A stretch of DNA of 64,000 nucleotides, taken from NCBI RefSeq assembly GCF_017883985.1, contig NZ_PRDG01000002.1, forward strand, positions 186,001-250,000. Reading direction: 5' to 3'. The stretch comes from Streptococcus oricebi (GTDB lineage: Bacteria; Bacillota; Bacilli; Lactobacillales; Streptococcaceae). Made by a program: the position numbers and the translations under genes. The notes under the pieces were generated by a model, which made no database searches, was not told where the DNA came from, and saw only the letters and a list, made by a program, of their open reading frames with translations. This document shows positions 1 through 10,371 of the stretch, in pieces. Every line of letters starts with the position of its first letter. The first letter of the stretch is position 1.

Positions 1-33
1 GATTTAATTTTTATTAAAAATAGAAGCAAAATG

Positions 34-59
34 AAGCTGGGATTTTCTCAGCTTTTTTT
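34..59 (+). terminator. intrinsic terminator of the gene upstream of the window
   Basis: An 8-bp stem (AGCTGGGA / TCTCAGCT, one G.T pair) with a short T-rich loop is followed by a run of T. It ends whatever unit enters from the left, so ligA starts a new transcript. Confidence 0.7.
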
Positions 60-100
60 CCTTAAATGAAGAGAGAAAAGCAGAAGATTTTTAGTTTTTA

Positions 101-2074
<1,974 letters not shown>

Positions 2075-2083
2075 GGATTGACA

Positions 2084-3058
2084 ATGAAGGAAGTAAGAAA
2101 GAGAGCAAGGCTCATTTATAACCCGACCTCTGGTCAGGAAATTATGAAGAAAAATATTGCTGAGGTGCTGGATGTCTTAGAAGATGTCGGCTATGAAACC
2201 TCTGCCTATCAAACGACCCCAGAGCCTTTTTCTGCTAGAAATGAGGCAGCCAGGGCCGCTCAGGCTGGTTTTGACTTAGTCATTGCTGCAGGGGGAGACG
2301 GGACCATCAATGAGGTGGTCAACGGCATTGCCCCCCTGGAGGTTAGACCCAAGTTGGCCTTTATCCCAGTCGGCACCACCAATGATTATGCTCGGGCCCT
2401 AAAAATTCCCATGGGCAATCCCATTGAAGCGGCCAAGATTATTGCTAAGGATCAACGGATTCGCATGGATATTGGTCGGGCCTACGGTCATAAGTATTTT
2501 ATCAATATTGCAGCGGCAGGGACCTTGACAGAGTTGACCTATAGTGTTCCCAGTGAGGTCAAGACCCGGCTGGGCTACTTTGCCTATGTGGCCAAGGGGG
2601 CAGAAATGCTTCCCCGCTCACAGTTTCGTAAGGTTCGGGTCAGCCATGACCATGGAGTCTTTGAAGGTCGGGTCTCCCTGGTCTTTGTGGCCTTAACCAA
2701 CTCGATTGGCGGCTTTGAAAAGCTGGCCCCTGATGCTAAGTTAGATGATGGTAAATTTACCCTTATCCTGGTCAAGACAGCCAAGCTTTTTGATATGCTA
2801 GGTCTTTTGATTCAGGCCCTTAAGGGCGGCCAGCATGTGACAGATGTCAATGTTGAATACTTAAAAACCAGCAAAATAAAACTAGAAATTTTAGATAAGA
2901 AGGCACCTTTTATGCTCAACTTGGACGGTGAGTATGGGGGAGATACTCCGGTCGAACTGGAAGTGCTTCACCATCACCTGGAATTTTTTGCCAATGTTGA
3001 GGAGATTAGCACTGACGCTCTTTCCTTGGAGTACGGTCAGGCTAGTGGAAACAAATAA
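2084..3058 (+). CDS. diacylglycerol kinase-type lipid kinase (DagK/YegS family)
   Basis: This 324-residue lipid kinase family protein begins with an ATP-binding fold: the N-terminal LIYNPTSG motif and the GGDGTINEVVNG glycine-rich loop are the hallmarks of DagK catalytic domains. In Gram-positives such enzymes (DgkB) phosphorylate diacylglycerol released by lipoteichoic acid synthesis. That is an apt partner for the LTA synthase encoded about 5 kb away, but substrate specificity cannot be read from sequence. A TTG two codons upstream is possible, but the ATG has AAGG at 7-nt spacing. The gene lies between ligA and pulA, with spacers of 9 and 18 bp, in an apparent operon conserved in streptococci. 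Confidence 0.9.
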   Translation: MKEVRKRARLIYNPTSGQEIMKKNIAEVLDVLEDVGYETSAYQTTPEPFSARNEAARAAQAGFDLVIAAGGDGTINEVVNGIAPLEVRPKLAFIPVGTTNDYARALKIPMGNPIEAAKIIAKDQRIRMDIGRAYGHKYFINIAAAGTLTELTYSVPSEVKTRLGYFAYVAKGAEMLPRSQFRKVRVSHDHGVFEGRVSLVFVALTNSIGGFEKLAPDAKLDDGKFTLILVKTAKLFDMLGLLIQALKGGQHVTDVNVEYLKTSKIKLEILDKKAPFMLNLDGEYGGDTPVELEVLHHHLEFFANVEEISTDALSLEYGQASGNK

Positions 3059-3076
3059 AGGAGGCGGAGAAATGAC

Positions 3077-5374
3077 ATGTTAAACTATCGCGTCTTAGTC
3101 CACTATCACAATCATGCCGGGGATTATCAACCCTATGATATGTGGCAGTGGCAGAAGGACGAATTGGGGCGAGAAGTCCAATTCGCCCAATTTGACTATT
3201 TTGGTCGGAGTGGGACCCTGTCCTATCAGAGTGAGCACCCCTTGGACTATGTTCATTTGATTGTGAAAAAGACCGACTGGTCCAGCCAATCGGTAGACTA
3301 TACCATTCGTTTATTGCCAGCCCACCTGGTAACAGAGGTTTGGTTGATTGAAGGAGATGACCAGGTCTATTATTCCAAGCAGGCCGCTATGACCAGTCAT
3401 GCTTACTATCATCGCAATCCTCATGCCTTTGATATGGCCCTCCATTATCGGGATTTTGATCGCCATTGGGCCTACCAGGACTGGCTGGGCTACCGCTATC
3501 AAGAAAAGGAGACCAGCTTTAAACTATGGGCTCCAACAGCCAGTAAGGTAGAACTCTTGCTCTACAAGGATAGCAGCAAAAATGCCCCTATCTGGAAGGT
3601 TTATCCCTTGGAGCGGGGACAAATTTTCTCTTATTATCATAAAAATAATACTATCGGAGTCTGGTCTAAGACCGTCCAGGAAGATTTAAAGGGTCGGGCT
3701 TACCAGTATCGTCTCACCTTTGACTATGAGGAGGTCATCAGTCGCGATCCTTATAGTGATGCGGCTACAGCCGATGGGAAACGCTCAGTCATTCTAAGTC
3801 CTAAAGACAGAGAGCTAGACGGTTTTCAGGTCAAGCATGGAACAGATGCTCCCTGGCGCTTGGACAACCCTTGCCAGGCGGTTATTTATGAAATGCATCT
3901 GCGTGACTTTAGCCAATCCGAGACTTCTGGAGTTGATCCTCAACTGAGAGGGACCATTCTTGGGGCCTGTCAAAAAGGGACGAAAAATAAGGCTGGTCAG
4001 GCGACAACCTTTGACTACATCAAGGAACTAGGAGTCAACTACATCCAGCTCCAGCCCGTCGCTGATCGCCATAAGGACTATGATGAGAATGGCCAGGTCA
4101 CCTATAACTGGGGCTATGATCCACAAAATTATAATGTGGTCGAAAGTAGCTTTTCCAGTCAAGTTGATGATCCAGGCCAAGTAGTCAGAGACTTTAAAAC
4201 CCTGGTTCAAGCCTACCACGATGCTGGGATTGGAGTGATTTTAGATGTTGTCTATAATCACAGTTATTCGACTTTCGATTCTCCTTTCCAGGCTACTGTT
4301 CCCGACTATTATTACCGGATGAATCTGGATGGTTCCTTTCAAAATGGGACCGGTGTTGGTAGTGAGACAGCTAGCGAACATGAGATGTTCCGCAAGTATA
4401 TGATTGACTCCCTCCTTTACTGGGTAGAGGAGTACAATGTCGATGGTTTCCGCTTTGACTTGATGGGCATTCACGATGTTGAAACCATGCAGATGATTCG
4501 CGACCAGCTAGATAAGATTGATCCCCGTATTCTGACCTATGGCGAGGGTTGGGATATGGGTAGTGGTCTCTTGCCCCAAGACAAGGCTAAAAAAGACAAT
4601 GCCTACCAGCTGCTAGATATCGGCTTTTTCAATGATAATCAGCGGGATGCCATTAAGGGGGCCGAGGTTTTTGGTGGCCTCAAAGCAGGCTTTGTCAGTG
4701 GCCAGGGAACCGAGAATATTATTGCCAAGGCCATTCTAGGTAGCGGCGAGCTAGGTAGTTATCTGATGCCTAATCAGGTGGTCAACTATGTCGAAGCTCA
4801 TGATAACTACAACCTGCATGACCTTCTAGCTGAGCTTCATCCCTATGACGATCTAGTCACTAGGACCAAGCGAGTTGAGCTAGCAACAGCCATGAATATC
4901 CTCATGCAAGGACTGGCCTTTATCGAGCTCGGCCAAGAATTTCTGCGGACCAAGCTAGTAGCAACTGGACCAGAAGGTCAGCTTACAGAAGCAGACAAGA
5001 CACGGGCCATGAACAGCTATAATGCACCGGATGCAGTCAACCAGGTCGACTGGGACCTCTTGGGACCCAACCAGGCCAGCAAGGACTTTATCCGGCAAAT
5101 CATCCAGCTCAAGACCAGTAGGAAGGAATTTTCCTACCCGACCTATGAAGAAATCTACCAGCATGTCTATGTACGCTCGGCCCAAACCAATAGCGGCCTA
5201 GTTATCTTTGAAATCAGAGACGAAAGGGACTACCTAGTCATTTTCAATGCGTCAGGCCTTCCCTACTATCTAGAAGAAGCAGACAAGCTCCGCTTGATTG
5301 CCGGCAATAGCCGGACCAAGCGTCCCTTCTATGTAGAAGACCTAACTGCCAGCGTCTTTGAAATTGTAAAATAA
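3077..5374 (+). CDS. pulA: type I pullulanase, cytoplasmic
   Basis: This 765-residue alpha-1,6-debranching enzyme of family GH13 has no signal peptide or sortase motif, so it should act on glycogen or imported malto-oligosaccharides inside the cell, unlike the surface pullulanases of streptococci. A CBM48-like N-domain (KLWAPTASKVELLLY, about residues 148-165) precedes the TIM barrel. The type I motif YNWGYDP is present, with the catalytic aspartate in DGFRFDLMGIHD, the catalytic glutamate in YGEGWD, and the conserved VEAHDN. Start: GGAG lies 7 nt before this ATG. An out-of-frame ATG five bases earlier opens only three codons. It ends the ligA operon before a long terminator. No glycogen synthesis genes follow. 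Confidence 0.95.
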   Translation: MLNYRVLVHYHNHAGDYQPYDMWQWQKDELGREVQFAQFDYFGRSGTLSYQSEHPLDYVHLIVKKTDWSSQSVDYTIRLLPAHLVTEVWLIEGDDQVYYSKQAAMTSHAYYHRNPHAFDMALHYRDFDRHWAYQDWLGYRYQEKETSFKLWAPTASKVELLLYKDSSKNAPIWKVYPLERGQIFSYYHKNNTIGVWSKTVQEDLKGRAYQYRLTFDYEEVISRDPYSDAATADGKRSVILSPKDRELDGFQVKHGTDAPWRLDNPCQAVIYEMHLRDFSQSETSGVDPQLRGTILGACQKGTKNKAGQATTFDYIKELGVNYIQLQPVADRHKDYDENGQVTYNWGYDPQNYNVVESSFSSQVDDPGQVVRDFKTLVQAYHDAGIGVILDVVYNHSYSTFDSPFQATVPDYYYRMNLDGSFQNGTGVGSETASEHEMFRKYMIDSLLYWVEEYNVDGFRFDLMGIHDVETMQMIRDQLDKIDPRILTYGEGWDMGSGLLPQDKAKKDNAYQLLDIGFFNDNQRDAIKGAEVFGGLKAGFVSGQGTENIIAKAILGSGELGSYLMPNQVVNYVEAHDNYNLHDLLAELHPYDDLVTRTKRVELATAMNILMQGLAFIELGQEFLRTKLVATGPEGQLTEADKTRAMNSYNAPDAVNQVDWDLLGPNQASKDFIRQIIQLKTSRKEFSYPTYEEIYQHVYVRSAQTNSGLVIFEIRDERDYLVIFNASGLPYYLEEADKLRLIAGNSRTKRPFYVEDLTASVFEIVK

Positions 5375-5394
5375 AATATGCCAAGAACGAGATT

Positions 5395-5450
5395 GGGACT
5401 AAGAACGATTCCTTTTTAGGAATGAGTTCTGTTCCAGTCCCGTTTTTTCT
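5395..5450 (+). terminator. terminator of the ligA-pulA operon
   Basis: A long imperfect hairpin has outer arms GGGACT / AGTCCC and an inner ATTCC / GGAAT stem, followed by GTTTTTTCT. Confidence 0.8.
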
Positions 5451-5512
5451 TGCTAAAGAGCAGGAAAAAGGGTAAACTGTAAAATATTAGAATGTGATAA
5501 AGGGAGGGAATA

Positions 5513-5557
5513 ATGACTTCTATCCCAAGGGGTGGCCCCAACCCCACAAGAAAATAA
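5513..5557 (+). CDS. candidate 14-residue peptide ORF
   Basis: ATG to TAA encodes MTSIPRGGPNPTRK. AAAGGGAGGG lies just upstream at suitable spacing, and a strong hairpin terminator begins at the stop codon, so the arrangement resembles a minimal expression unit. It follows the pulA terminator and converges on the small membrane peptide gene. I see no convincing promoter (only a weak TAAAAT at 5480), no signal sequence and no match to a known pheromone class, so it may be chance. Confidence 0.25.
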   Translation: MTSIPRGGPNPTRK

Positions 5558-5582
5558 GAGCTGAGAATTTCTCAGCTCTTAT
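5554..5582. terminator. bidirectional hairpin terminator
   Basis: A perfect 14-bp inverted repeat (ATAAGAGCTGAGAA, T, TTCTCAGCTCTTAT) has T-rich flanks on both strands. The stop codon of the reverse-strand membrane peptide (5572-5574) lies inside the right arm, and that of the forward 14-residue ORF in the left arm. Confidence 0.8.
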
Positions 5583-5742
5583 GTTTTATATCTAAGTATT
5601 TGTTAGTCTTAAGGAGTTGGATTTTTTTCTCAACTCTTTTTTCATATTTTTGAATATGGGAACTTTTCACCAAGACAGGTAAACCCGCAATCAAAATAGC
5701 TACTCCCAGAAGGACTAGGACAAAAACTTTAAACTTTTCCAT
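5572..5742 (-). CDS. small membrane peptide, 56 residues, function unknown
   Basis: I do not recognise this protein. It starts MEKFKVFVLVLLGVAILIAG: one hydrophobic segment (residues 5-25), then a lysine-rich amphipathic tail (KYEKRVEKKIQLLK) that could form a short helix. A tail this basic suggests single-pass anchoring with a cytoplasmic tail, although either topology is possible. Expression signals are strong: AAGGGGAG at good spacing, a consensus promoter (TTGACA-17-TATATT) about 70 bp upstream, and a perfect hairpin terminator that swallows the stop codon. It is a monocistronic unit between pulA and the lacI-type operon. Members of this size class often modulate a membrane kinase or transporter, or act as toxins, but nothing here decides between these. 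Confidence 0.75.
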   Translation of the reverse strand: MEKFKVFVLVLLGVAILIAGLPVLVKSSHIQKYEKRVEKKIQLLKTNKYLDIKHKS

Positions 5743-5766
5743 AATTCTCCCCTTATATTTTAATTT

Positions 5767-5797
5767 TGCAATTAGAAGTTTGGGACCTCTAATTACA
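5767..5797 (-). promoter_or_regulatory. leader inverted repeat of the small membrane peptide gene
   Basis: TGCAATTAGA and TCTAATTACA form 10-bp arms with one mismatch in the 5' untranslated region, between the promoter and the ribosome-binding site. It could be an operator or an RNA hairpin. Confidence 0.4.
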
Positions 5798-5816
5798 AAT
5801 AATCATCCCTATTCCC

Positions 5817-5845
5817 AATATAGCATGAAAGCCCTTTTTTGTCAA
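5817..5845 (-). promoter_or_regulatory. sigma-A promoter of the small membrane peptide
   Basis: On the reverse strand TTGACA (5840-5845) and TATATT (5817-5822) are separated by 17 bp, giving a start near 5810. Confidence 0.75.
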
Positions 5846-5988
5846 TGAGTTTGGTTTATCTAGGGTCCAGAATTGGTAGGAGTAGGCTCTCAAACTAGCT
5901 TGTTCCTCAAGCCAAAAAGTGGGCTTAAACTAAAAGAAAATTTATCCTTATTGACAAGAGACTTTCTACTGGAGCGACTGGGGTATGA

Positions 5989-6017
5989 AAAGGCCAGCCC
6001 TTGGGGCCGGCTCTTTT
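5989..6017 (-). terminator. terminator of the HAD-LacI operon
   Basis: On the reverse strand AGCCGGCCC / GGGCTGGCC closes on a CAA loop, followed by TTTT. Confidence 0.7.
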
Positions 6018-6020
6018 AAT

Positions 6021-6953
6021 TTAGCGCCAGATGATTTCGGAGCTTAGTTTGGTTTCTTGGCGCTCTTGGGATAGGGCGGTCTCAAAAAGGATTTTTCCTA
6101 ATTGATAGCCCTTGTGGTCAATGGTGGGGATTTTCAAGAGTTGGCTAGTCAACATATTTTCTTGACCGATTAGGCTGGGTAAGGGAGCCTTCTGGTCCAA
6201 ATAAGCTTGCTGGATACCGGCAGCTACATCATCGCTGGTGGCCAAGATAAGCTGGGTCTGGGAAGTCTTGATAAGCTCTTGAGCTAGCCTGTATCCGTCT
6301 TGATAGTTATCAATTTTTCCAAAAGTTCTGGGAACTTGCTTGTCATAGACAGCTTGGTAGGCTGCGATGCCTTCTTGATAGGTTGCAGAGATAGGACTAT
6401 TCCGTGAAAAGAGGAGGACGACTTCCCCATATCCCTGGCTCTTAAAAGATTGAAATAGGGAGGTATAGGCAGATAGGCGTTCGATATAGGCGCTAGATAG
6501 GGGACTTTCCTTATTCAGGGGCTCAGTCATCACGATTTGGCCGTAGTCGTGATAGTGAGCGATTTGCTCTAGGCTCAAGGCATGAGAGGTAAAGATGAGA
6601 CCATCAATCGCCCGCCGTCTGAGCTGTCCCAGATAGCTTTTTTCAAGCTCCTCGCTATAATTAGAAGGCATAAAGACTAGTTGATAGTCGCTATCCTTGG
6701 CTGCATCTAAGAGGCCCTCGATGAGGTGGTTAAAGTAGGGGTGGCGGGTATGAGGAATGACCACACCAATCTTATAGGTTTTTCCAAGACTGAGGTCTCT
6801 TGCAATCTGGTTGGGTACATAGCCCAGTTTATCGATGACTGCCTGGACCTTGCTTCTGGTCTCGTCCGCTACATGAGGATGATGATTGATGACCCGAGAC
6901 ACTGTGGCGACAGCGACTCCTGCCCGTTTGGCAATTTCTCGGATACTGGCCAT
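6021..6953 (-). CDS. LacI/GalR-family transcriptional repressor
   Basis: This 310-residue repressor starts with the canonical helix-turn-helix (SIREIAKRAGVAVATVSRVIN, residues 3-23) and hinge (GYVPNQIARDLSLGKT). A periplasmic-binding-protein-like effector domain follows from about residue 61 (IGVVIPHTRHPYFNHLIEGL). The start has AAAGGAGG at 7 nt. It lies 26 bp downstream of a Cof-type HAD phosphatase, in one transcript behind a promoter that holds a perfect 14-bp palindrome, so autoregulation is likely. Proximity to pulA suggests sugar or glucan control, but the effector cannot be inferred. The family usually binds an operator centred on CpG. Here the centre is GC flanked by CpG on both sides. 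Confidence 0.93.
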   Translation of the reverse strand: MASIREIAKRAGVAVATVSRVINHHPHVADETRSKVQAVIDKLGYVPNQIARDLSLGKTYKIGVVIPHTRHPYFNHLIEGLLDAAKDSDYQLVFMPSNYSEELEKSYLGQLRRRAIDGLIFTSHALSLEQIAHYHDYGQIVMTEPLNKESPLSSAYIERLSAYTSLFQSFKSQGYGEVVLLFSRNSPISATYQEGIAAYQAVYDKQVPRTFGKIDNYQDGYRLAQELIKTSQTQLILATSDDVAAGIQQAYLDQKAPLPSLIGQENMLTSQLLKIPTIDHKGYQLGKILFETALSQERQETKLSSEIIWR

Positions 6954-6979
6954 GAGCGGTCCTCCTTTCTTTCTAGAGC

Positions 6980-7792
6980 TTAGATTTTGACGAGGTATTT
7001 CTGGATACCGTAGCCGACTCCGTCCTCATCGTTGGACTTGGTCACCCGATAGGCTACCTTTTTAATCTCAGCTAGGGCATTGTTCATGACGATTGGATAG
7101 GCTACACGATTTAACATGGGAAGATCGTTATGACCGTCACCAAAGGCTGCAGTGTTTTCCTTACTTAGTTTTTCTTTTTCAAAGATATAGGTCAGCCCAG
7201 CGGATTTTTTGGCCTTGATGTGAGTAATCTCGAGGTAGGCCTTGCCGGAGCGTTGAATGCTGACGCTAGCCATTCCTAATTGTCTCAAGGTTCTTTCTAG
7301 GGCTTGAATTTCTTCTTGGTCAAAGGAAATCATCATGATTTTAAAAATATTGATAGGAGCCTTGAGAAAGCGGGCTTCGTCTTGGATAAAGGTGGGTCCT
7401 TGCCCGGTCAAGCTGTGTTCGTAACGAATACCTTCATCTATTTTATCACAATACCAGTTATTTAGGTCATAATAAGATAGGCTTACCTGGGGGAAATGCT
7501 GGCGAATGTAGTTGAGCAGGTATTGGACATCCTTTTGGGCCATTACCTGGCTGTAGATGGGTTGGACTCTTCCTTTTTCTAGGCGATAGATTAGTCCGCC
7601 ATTAAAGCCGACCTGTAAATCCGTCAAGTCTAATGTATCAATGGCTTGGCTCATTTCCATAGGAGCCCGAGCGGAAATCAGGGTGACTGGTAAATTAGCC
7701 CGACGAATCAGTCTAGCATTTCTCTTGCTTACCTGGCCCTGGCTATTTAGTAGGGTACCGTCCATATCTAAAAATACACGTTTAATCTTCAT
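6980..7792 (-). CDS. Cof-type HAD-IIB phosphatase
   Basis: This 270-residue hydrolase has motif I DMDGTLLNS near the N-terminus (nucleophile and acid aspartates), a cap domain, and motif IV GDGHNDLPML close to the C-terminus. These are diagnostic of HAD subfamily IIB (Cof/YbiV-like) enzymes that dephosphorylate sugar phosphates or flavin and pyridoxal cofactors. The ATG reading MKIKRVF was chosen because it follows AGAGG and begins where the family does. The frame stays open 19 codons upstream, but that would put the start inside the promoter. It is the first gene of a two-gene unit with the LacI-type regulator, suggesting that a sugar phosphate is its substrate. Confidence 0.88.
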   Translation of the reverse strand: MKIKRVFLDMDGTLLNSQGQVSKRNARLIRRANLPVTLISARAPMEMSQAIDTLDLTDLQVGFNGGLIYRLEKGRVQPIYSQVMAQKDVQYLLNYIRQHFPQVSLSYYDLNNWYCDKIDEGIRYEHSLTGQGPTFIQDEARFLKAPINIFKIMMISFDQEEIQALERTLRQLGMASVSIQRSGKAYLEITHIKAKKSAGLTYIFEKEKLSKENTAAFGDGHNDLPMLNRVAYPIVMNNALAEIKKVAYRVTKSNDEDGVGYGIQKYLVKI

Positions 7793-7834
7793 CAAAATGA
7801 CCTCTTTCTTCTTTTCTATCAATAGAATAACAGC

Positions 7835-7854
7835 TGGAACGCGTTCCATGTCAA
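7835..7854 (-). promoter_or_regulatory. operator-promoter of the HAD-LacI operon
   Basis: TGGAACGCGTTCCA (7835-7848) is a perfect 14-bp palindrome lying immediately after a reverse-strand TTGACA (7849-7854), and so between -35 and the probable -10 (TATTCT, about 19 bp on). It is the obvious binding site for the repressor encoded in the same operon. Confidence 0.75.
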
Positions 7855-7858
7855 GCCT

Positions 7859-7881
7859 TAATTTGAAAAAATTTCAAATTA
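7859..7881. repeat. perfect 10-bp inverted repeat
   Basis: TAATTTGAAA and TTTCAAATTA surround AAA just upstream of the HAD operon -35. The hairpin has no T tract after it, so an operator is as likely as a terminator for ltaS. Confidence 0.5.
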
Positions 7882-7937
7882 GCCGATTTTTTACTAAGGC
7901 GGGCTTGAAGTTATGGTTAGAAAGAGGAAAGAAAGTT

Positions 7938-7975
7938 AAAAGAAAAACCAGCAGTTAACGGGTCTACCCTGCTAG
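7938..7975 (-). terminator. probable terminator of ltaS
   Basis: On the reverse strand AGCAG / CTGCT arms enclose a GGGT / ACCC inner stem, followed by GGTTTTTCTTTT. Confidence 0.5.
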
Positions 7976-8040
7976 CTTGGCTTTTTGAGGCCAAGTCTGG
8001 GGACTGTAACTTCTGGTTCTTCTGTATTGGACTTAGTCTA

Positions 8041-10239
8041 TCAAGGGCCAGCCTTTTCTTGACTGGAGCTTGAAGAGCTCGATGAGCTACTGTCTGCTTG
8101 GCCTTCTTGGGAACTGGTCGTTTCAAACTGTTCGGGGTGAAGGGCGCGGTAGCTTGGAGAGTCAAAGAGGTCTGCGGTTGAGACATTTCCTCGTTTGCTA
8201 TAGAGGCTAGTTGACTGGTCTCCTTTTTGTTTTTCGATTTTTTCTTCGGCCTTGAGCGAATGGGTGTAGGAGTAGTCTTTGGAATTGACCTTGCCCAAAT
8301 CGTTGCCCTGGTAGAAGCGGATTAAATCGCCGGTCTGGACAGTATCGCTCATTTTGAGCTGATTATTAGCTGCGTTTCTGGCATCTTCGAGTTCCTTTTG
8401 GGTCGTTGGATCAGGATTGGTAATTTCAGCTCCAGTCTGGGTATTGTAGATTCGTCCGCTGTAACTAGTATATTTGGGTGTCACAAAATTATTGGTTGAG
8501 CGGAAGGTTACAATCTGCTGGTGTTGGGCTGAAAGGAGGTCTTGCCCGACCTGGAGGTACTTGCTAGAGTCGATACCTAGGAGGTGTTCCAAGGTTGGAA
8601 GAATATCGATTTGTCCGCCAAAGGTATCGATGATTTTACCAGAGTTCATGCCAGGGACGACTACCATATAAGGCACCCGCTGGAGCATGGCATTGTCATA
8701 GCTTGACCAGGTCTCTGAATCCTTACCTAGTAAAGGGGCTAGAGCCGGATTGCGGGAGTTAGAGATACCATAATGGTCCCCATAGAGCACGATAATCGAA
8801 TTTTCATAGAGTCCGGCTGCCTTGAGATAGTCAAAGAAGGACTTGACAGCAGAGTCTAGGTAATTGGCAGTGGCGAAGTAGCCGTTGATGGTTTCATCCT
8901 TGGTAGTCGCCTGAGGGAAACCAATCTCATCTCCAATCAGGCTGGTTGTATAAGGATAGTGGTTGGAAACGGTGATGTACTTGGCATAGAAGGGCTGCTG
9001 CAAGTGTTCCAGATACTTGATGGAGTCCTTAAACATAATCTTGTCATTGAGTCCATATTGGAAGGAGTTTTGACTGGTTAGTTTAGAGAAGTAGGACTGA
9101 TCGAAGAAATAGTTGTAGCCCCATTGTTTATAGGTGGTATTCCGATTCCAGAAGCTACCTGCATTTCCATGGAAAACCGCAGAGGTATAACCTTGCTTGG
9201 AGAGGATGAAGGGAGCCGCCTGTTGGGTATTGGTTCCCCCGTAGTTGACCATAAAGGAACCTTGGTTGAGCCCGAAAAGCCCGGTTTCTAACATGGTTTC
9301 GGCATCAGAGGTCTTACCGGCCTTGACCTGGTTGAAGATATTGGAGAAGGCCAGGGTCGAGTTGGAATGGTAGAGTGAGTTGAGAAAGGGGGTCACTTCA
9401 TATTCCTTGTCCTGGGCCTTGAGCTTATAGTCAATCAGGAACTGCTGGAAGCTCTCTAGATGTAGGTAGATGACATTGCGGCCCTTGGCGATACCAAAGT
9501 AGTTTTTGTCAGGGGCTGCATAGTGGCTCTTAACATAGTCTTCGACAGGTTTCAAATCCTCGGCTGAAGCCTTGGAGCGTTCTTTATTGGCCTGGTAGGT
9601 TTGGTTACCGCTATAACCTAAAAAGGCAGGAAGACCCAAAGCTCGGACAACATAGTAGTTGGAGAAACCGCGGGTCAGGAGCTGGGGCCGGTCAATTTCT
9701 GCTAGAAAGAGGTTGGCCGTAAAGAGCATGGTTGATAGGGCAGTAATGGCAAAGCTAGCCCGCTTGTTGAAGGGTCTTTGGTCGAAACGGATTTGCTTCT
9801 TATAAAAGAGGTAAACCAGGATGGGAATATCAATTAAGTAGATGATATCCCAGGGACGAAAGAGCTCTAGGGCGGCTTCGCCCAAGCCAGCTGAAACACT
9901 GCTGGAGGCTAGCATGGTATTGACCGTCACAAAGTCACTGAACTCCCGATAGTAAATGGCGTTTGAAATCAGCCAGATAAAAAGGAGCAAATAGATGAGG
10001 ATGGCGACGCTATAAAAGAGCTTGCTACGTTTGAAGTAAAGGGCGAGTCCAATCAAAAGGAGGCCCAGGGGAAGGGGGTTGATAAAGGCTAAAAATACTT
10101 GGTATAAACCTTGAATGTCTAAATTAAAATCAATGGCATAGGCCCACATGGTTTTTAGCCAGTAGACCACTAGTAAGGTCAAGACAAACCCTAGTCTTGT
10201 ACTCATAAAATTGAGTAAATTCCGAGCGATTTTTTTCAC
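8041..10239 (-). CDS. ltaS: lipoteichoic acid synthase LtaS-type sulfatase-fold membrane enzyme
   Basis: This 732-residue polytopic enzyme transfers glycerol-phosphate (or a related polyol phosphate) from phosphatidylglycerol to the growing teichoic acid on the outer face of the membrane. Five hydrophobic segments occupy about residues 10-190. The extracellular sulfatase-like domain then carries the GKTSDAE motif with the catalytic threonine, an upstream metal-ligand glutamate in LESFQQF, and the metal-binding YGDHYG. The C-terminus is an unstructured serine run that is longer than needed for catalysis. It is monocistronic on the reverse strand. The substrate assumption is by family; related synthases with different specificity share these motifs. 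Confidence 0.92.
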   Translation of the reverse strand: MKKIARNLLNFMSTRLGFVLTLLVVYWLKTMWAYAIDFNLDIQGLYQVFLAFINPLPLGLLLIGLALYFKRSKLFYSVAILIYLLLFIWLISNAIYYREFSDFVTVNTMLASSSVSAGLGEAALELFRPWDIIYLIDIPILVYLFYKKQIRFDQRPFNKRASFAITALSTMLFTANLFLAEIDRPQLLTRGFSNYYVVRALGLPAFLGYSGNQTYQANKERSKASAEDLKPVEDYVKSHYAAPDKNYFGIAKGRNVIYLHLESFQQFLIDYKLKAQDKEYEVTPFLNSLYHSNSTLAFSNIFNQVKAGKTSDAETMLETGLFGLNQGSFMVNYGGTNTQQAAPFILSKQGYTSAVFHGNAGSFWNRNTTYKQWGYNYFFDQSYFSKLTSQNSFQYGLNDKIMFKDSIKYLEHLQQPFYAKYITVSNHYPYTTSLIGDEIGFPQATTKDETINGYFATANYLDSAVKSFFDYLKAAGLYENSIIVLYGDHYGISNSRNPALAPLLGKDSETWSSYDNAMLQRVPYMVVVPGMNSGKIIDTFGGQIDILPTLEHLLGIDSSKYLQVGQDLLSAQHQQIVTFRSTNNFVTPKYTSYSGRIYNTQTGAEITNPDPTTQKELEDARNAANNQLKMSDTVQTGDLIRFYQGNDLGKVNSKDYSYTHSLKAEEKIEKQKGDQSTSLYSKRGNVSTADLFDSPSYRALHPEQFETTSSQEGQADSSSSSSSSSSQEKAGP

Positions 10240-10336
10240 AGAACTACTTCCTTGTCTTATTTCCTAAAATTTTCTCTCCTAAGTATATCACATTTTTAAT
10301 TGAATAGGTAAATTAAGAAGTGGGTCGTCATTTTTT

Positions 10337-10364
10337 TGAGATAATTCTAAATATTTGATATAAT
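10337..10364 (+). promoter_or_regulatory. promoter of the rlmI-aro operon
   Basis: TTGAGA (10337-10342), a 16-bp spacer and TATAAT (10359-10364), preceded by TG at 10356, form a strong promoter. The start site should fall at 10371-10372, coinciding with the rlmI ATG. Confidence 0.75.
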
Positions 10365-10371
10365 ATGAACT

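Noticed and set aside
7859..7881. Terminator of ltaS at the 10-bp inverted repeat
   Set aside because: There is no T tract on the proper strand; a better hairpin with a T-rich tail lies at 7938-7975. Kept as a repeat only.
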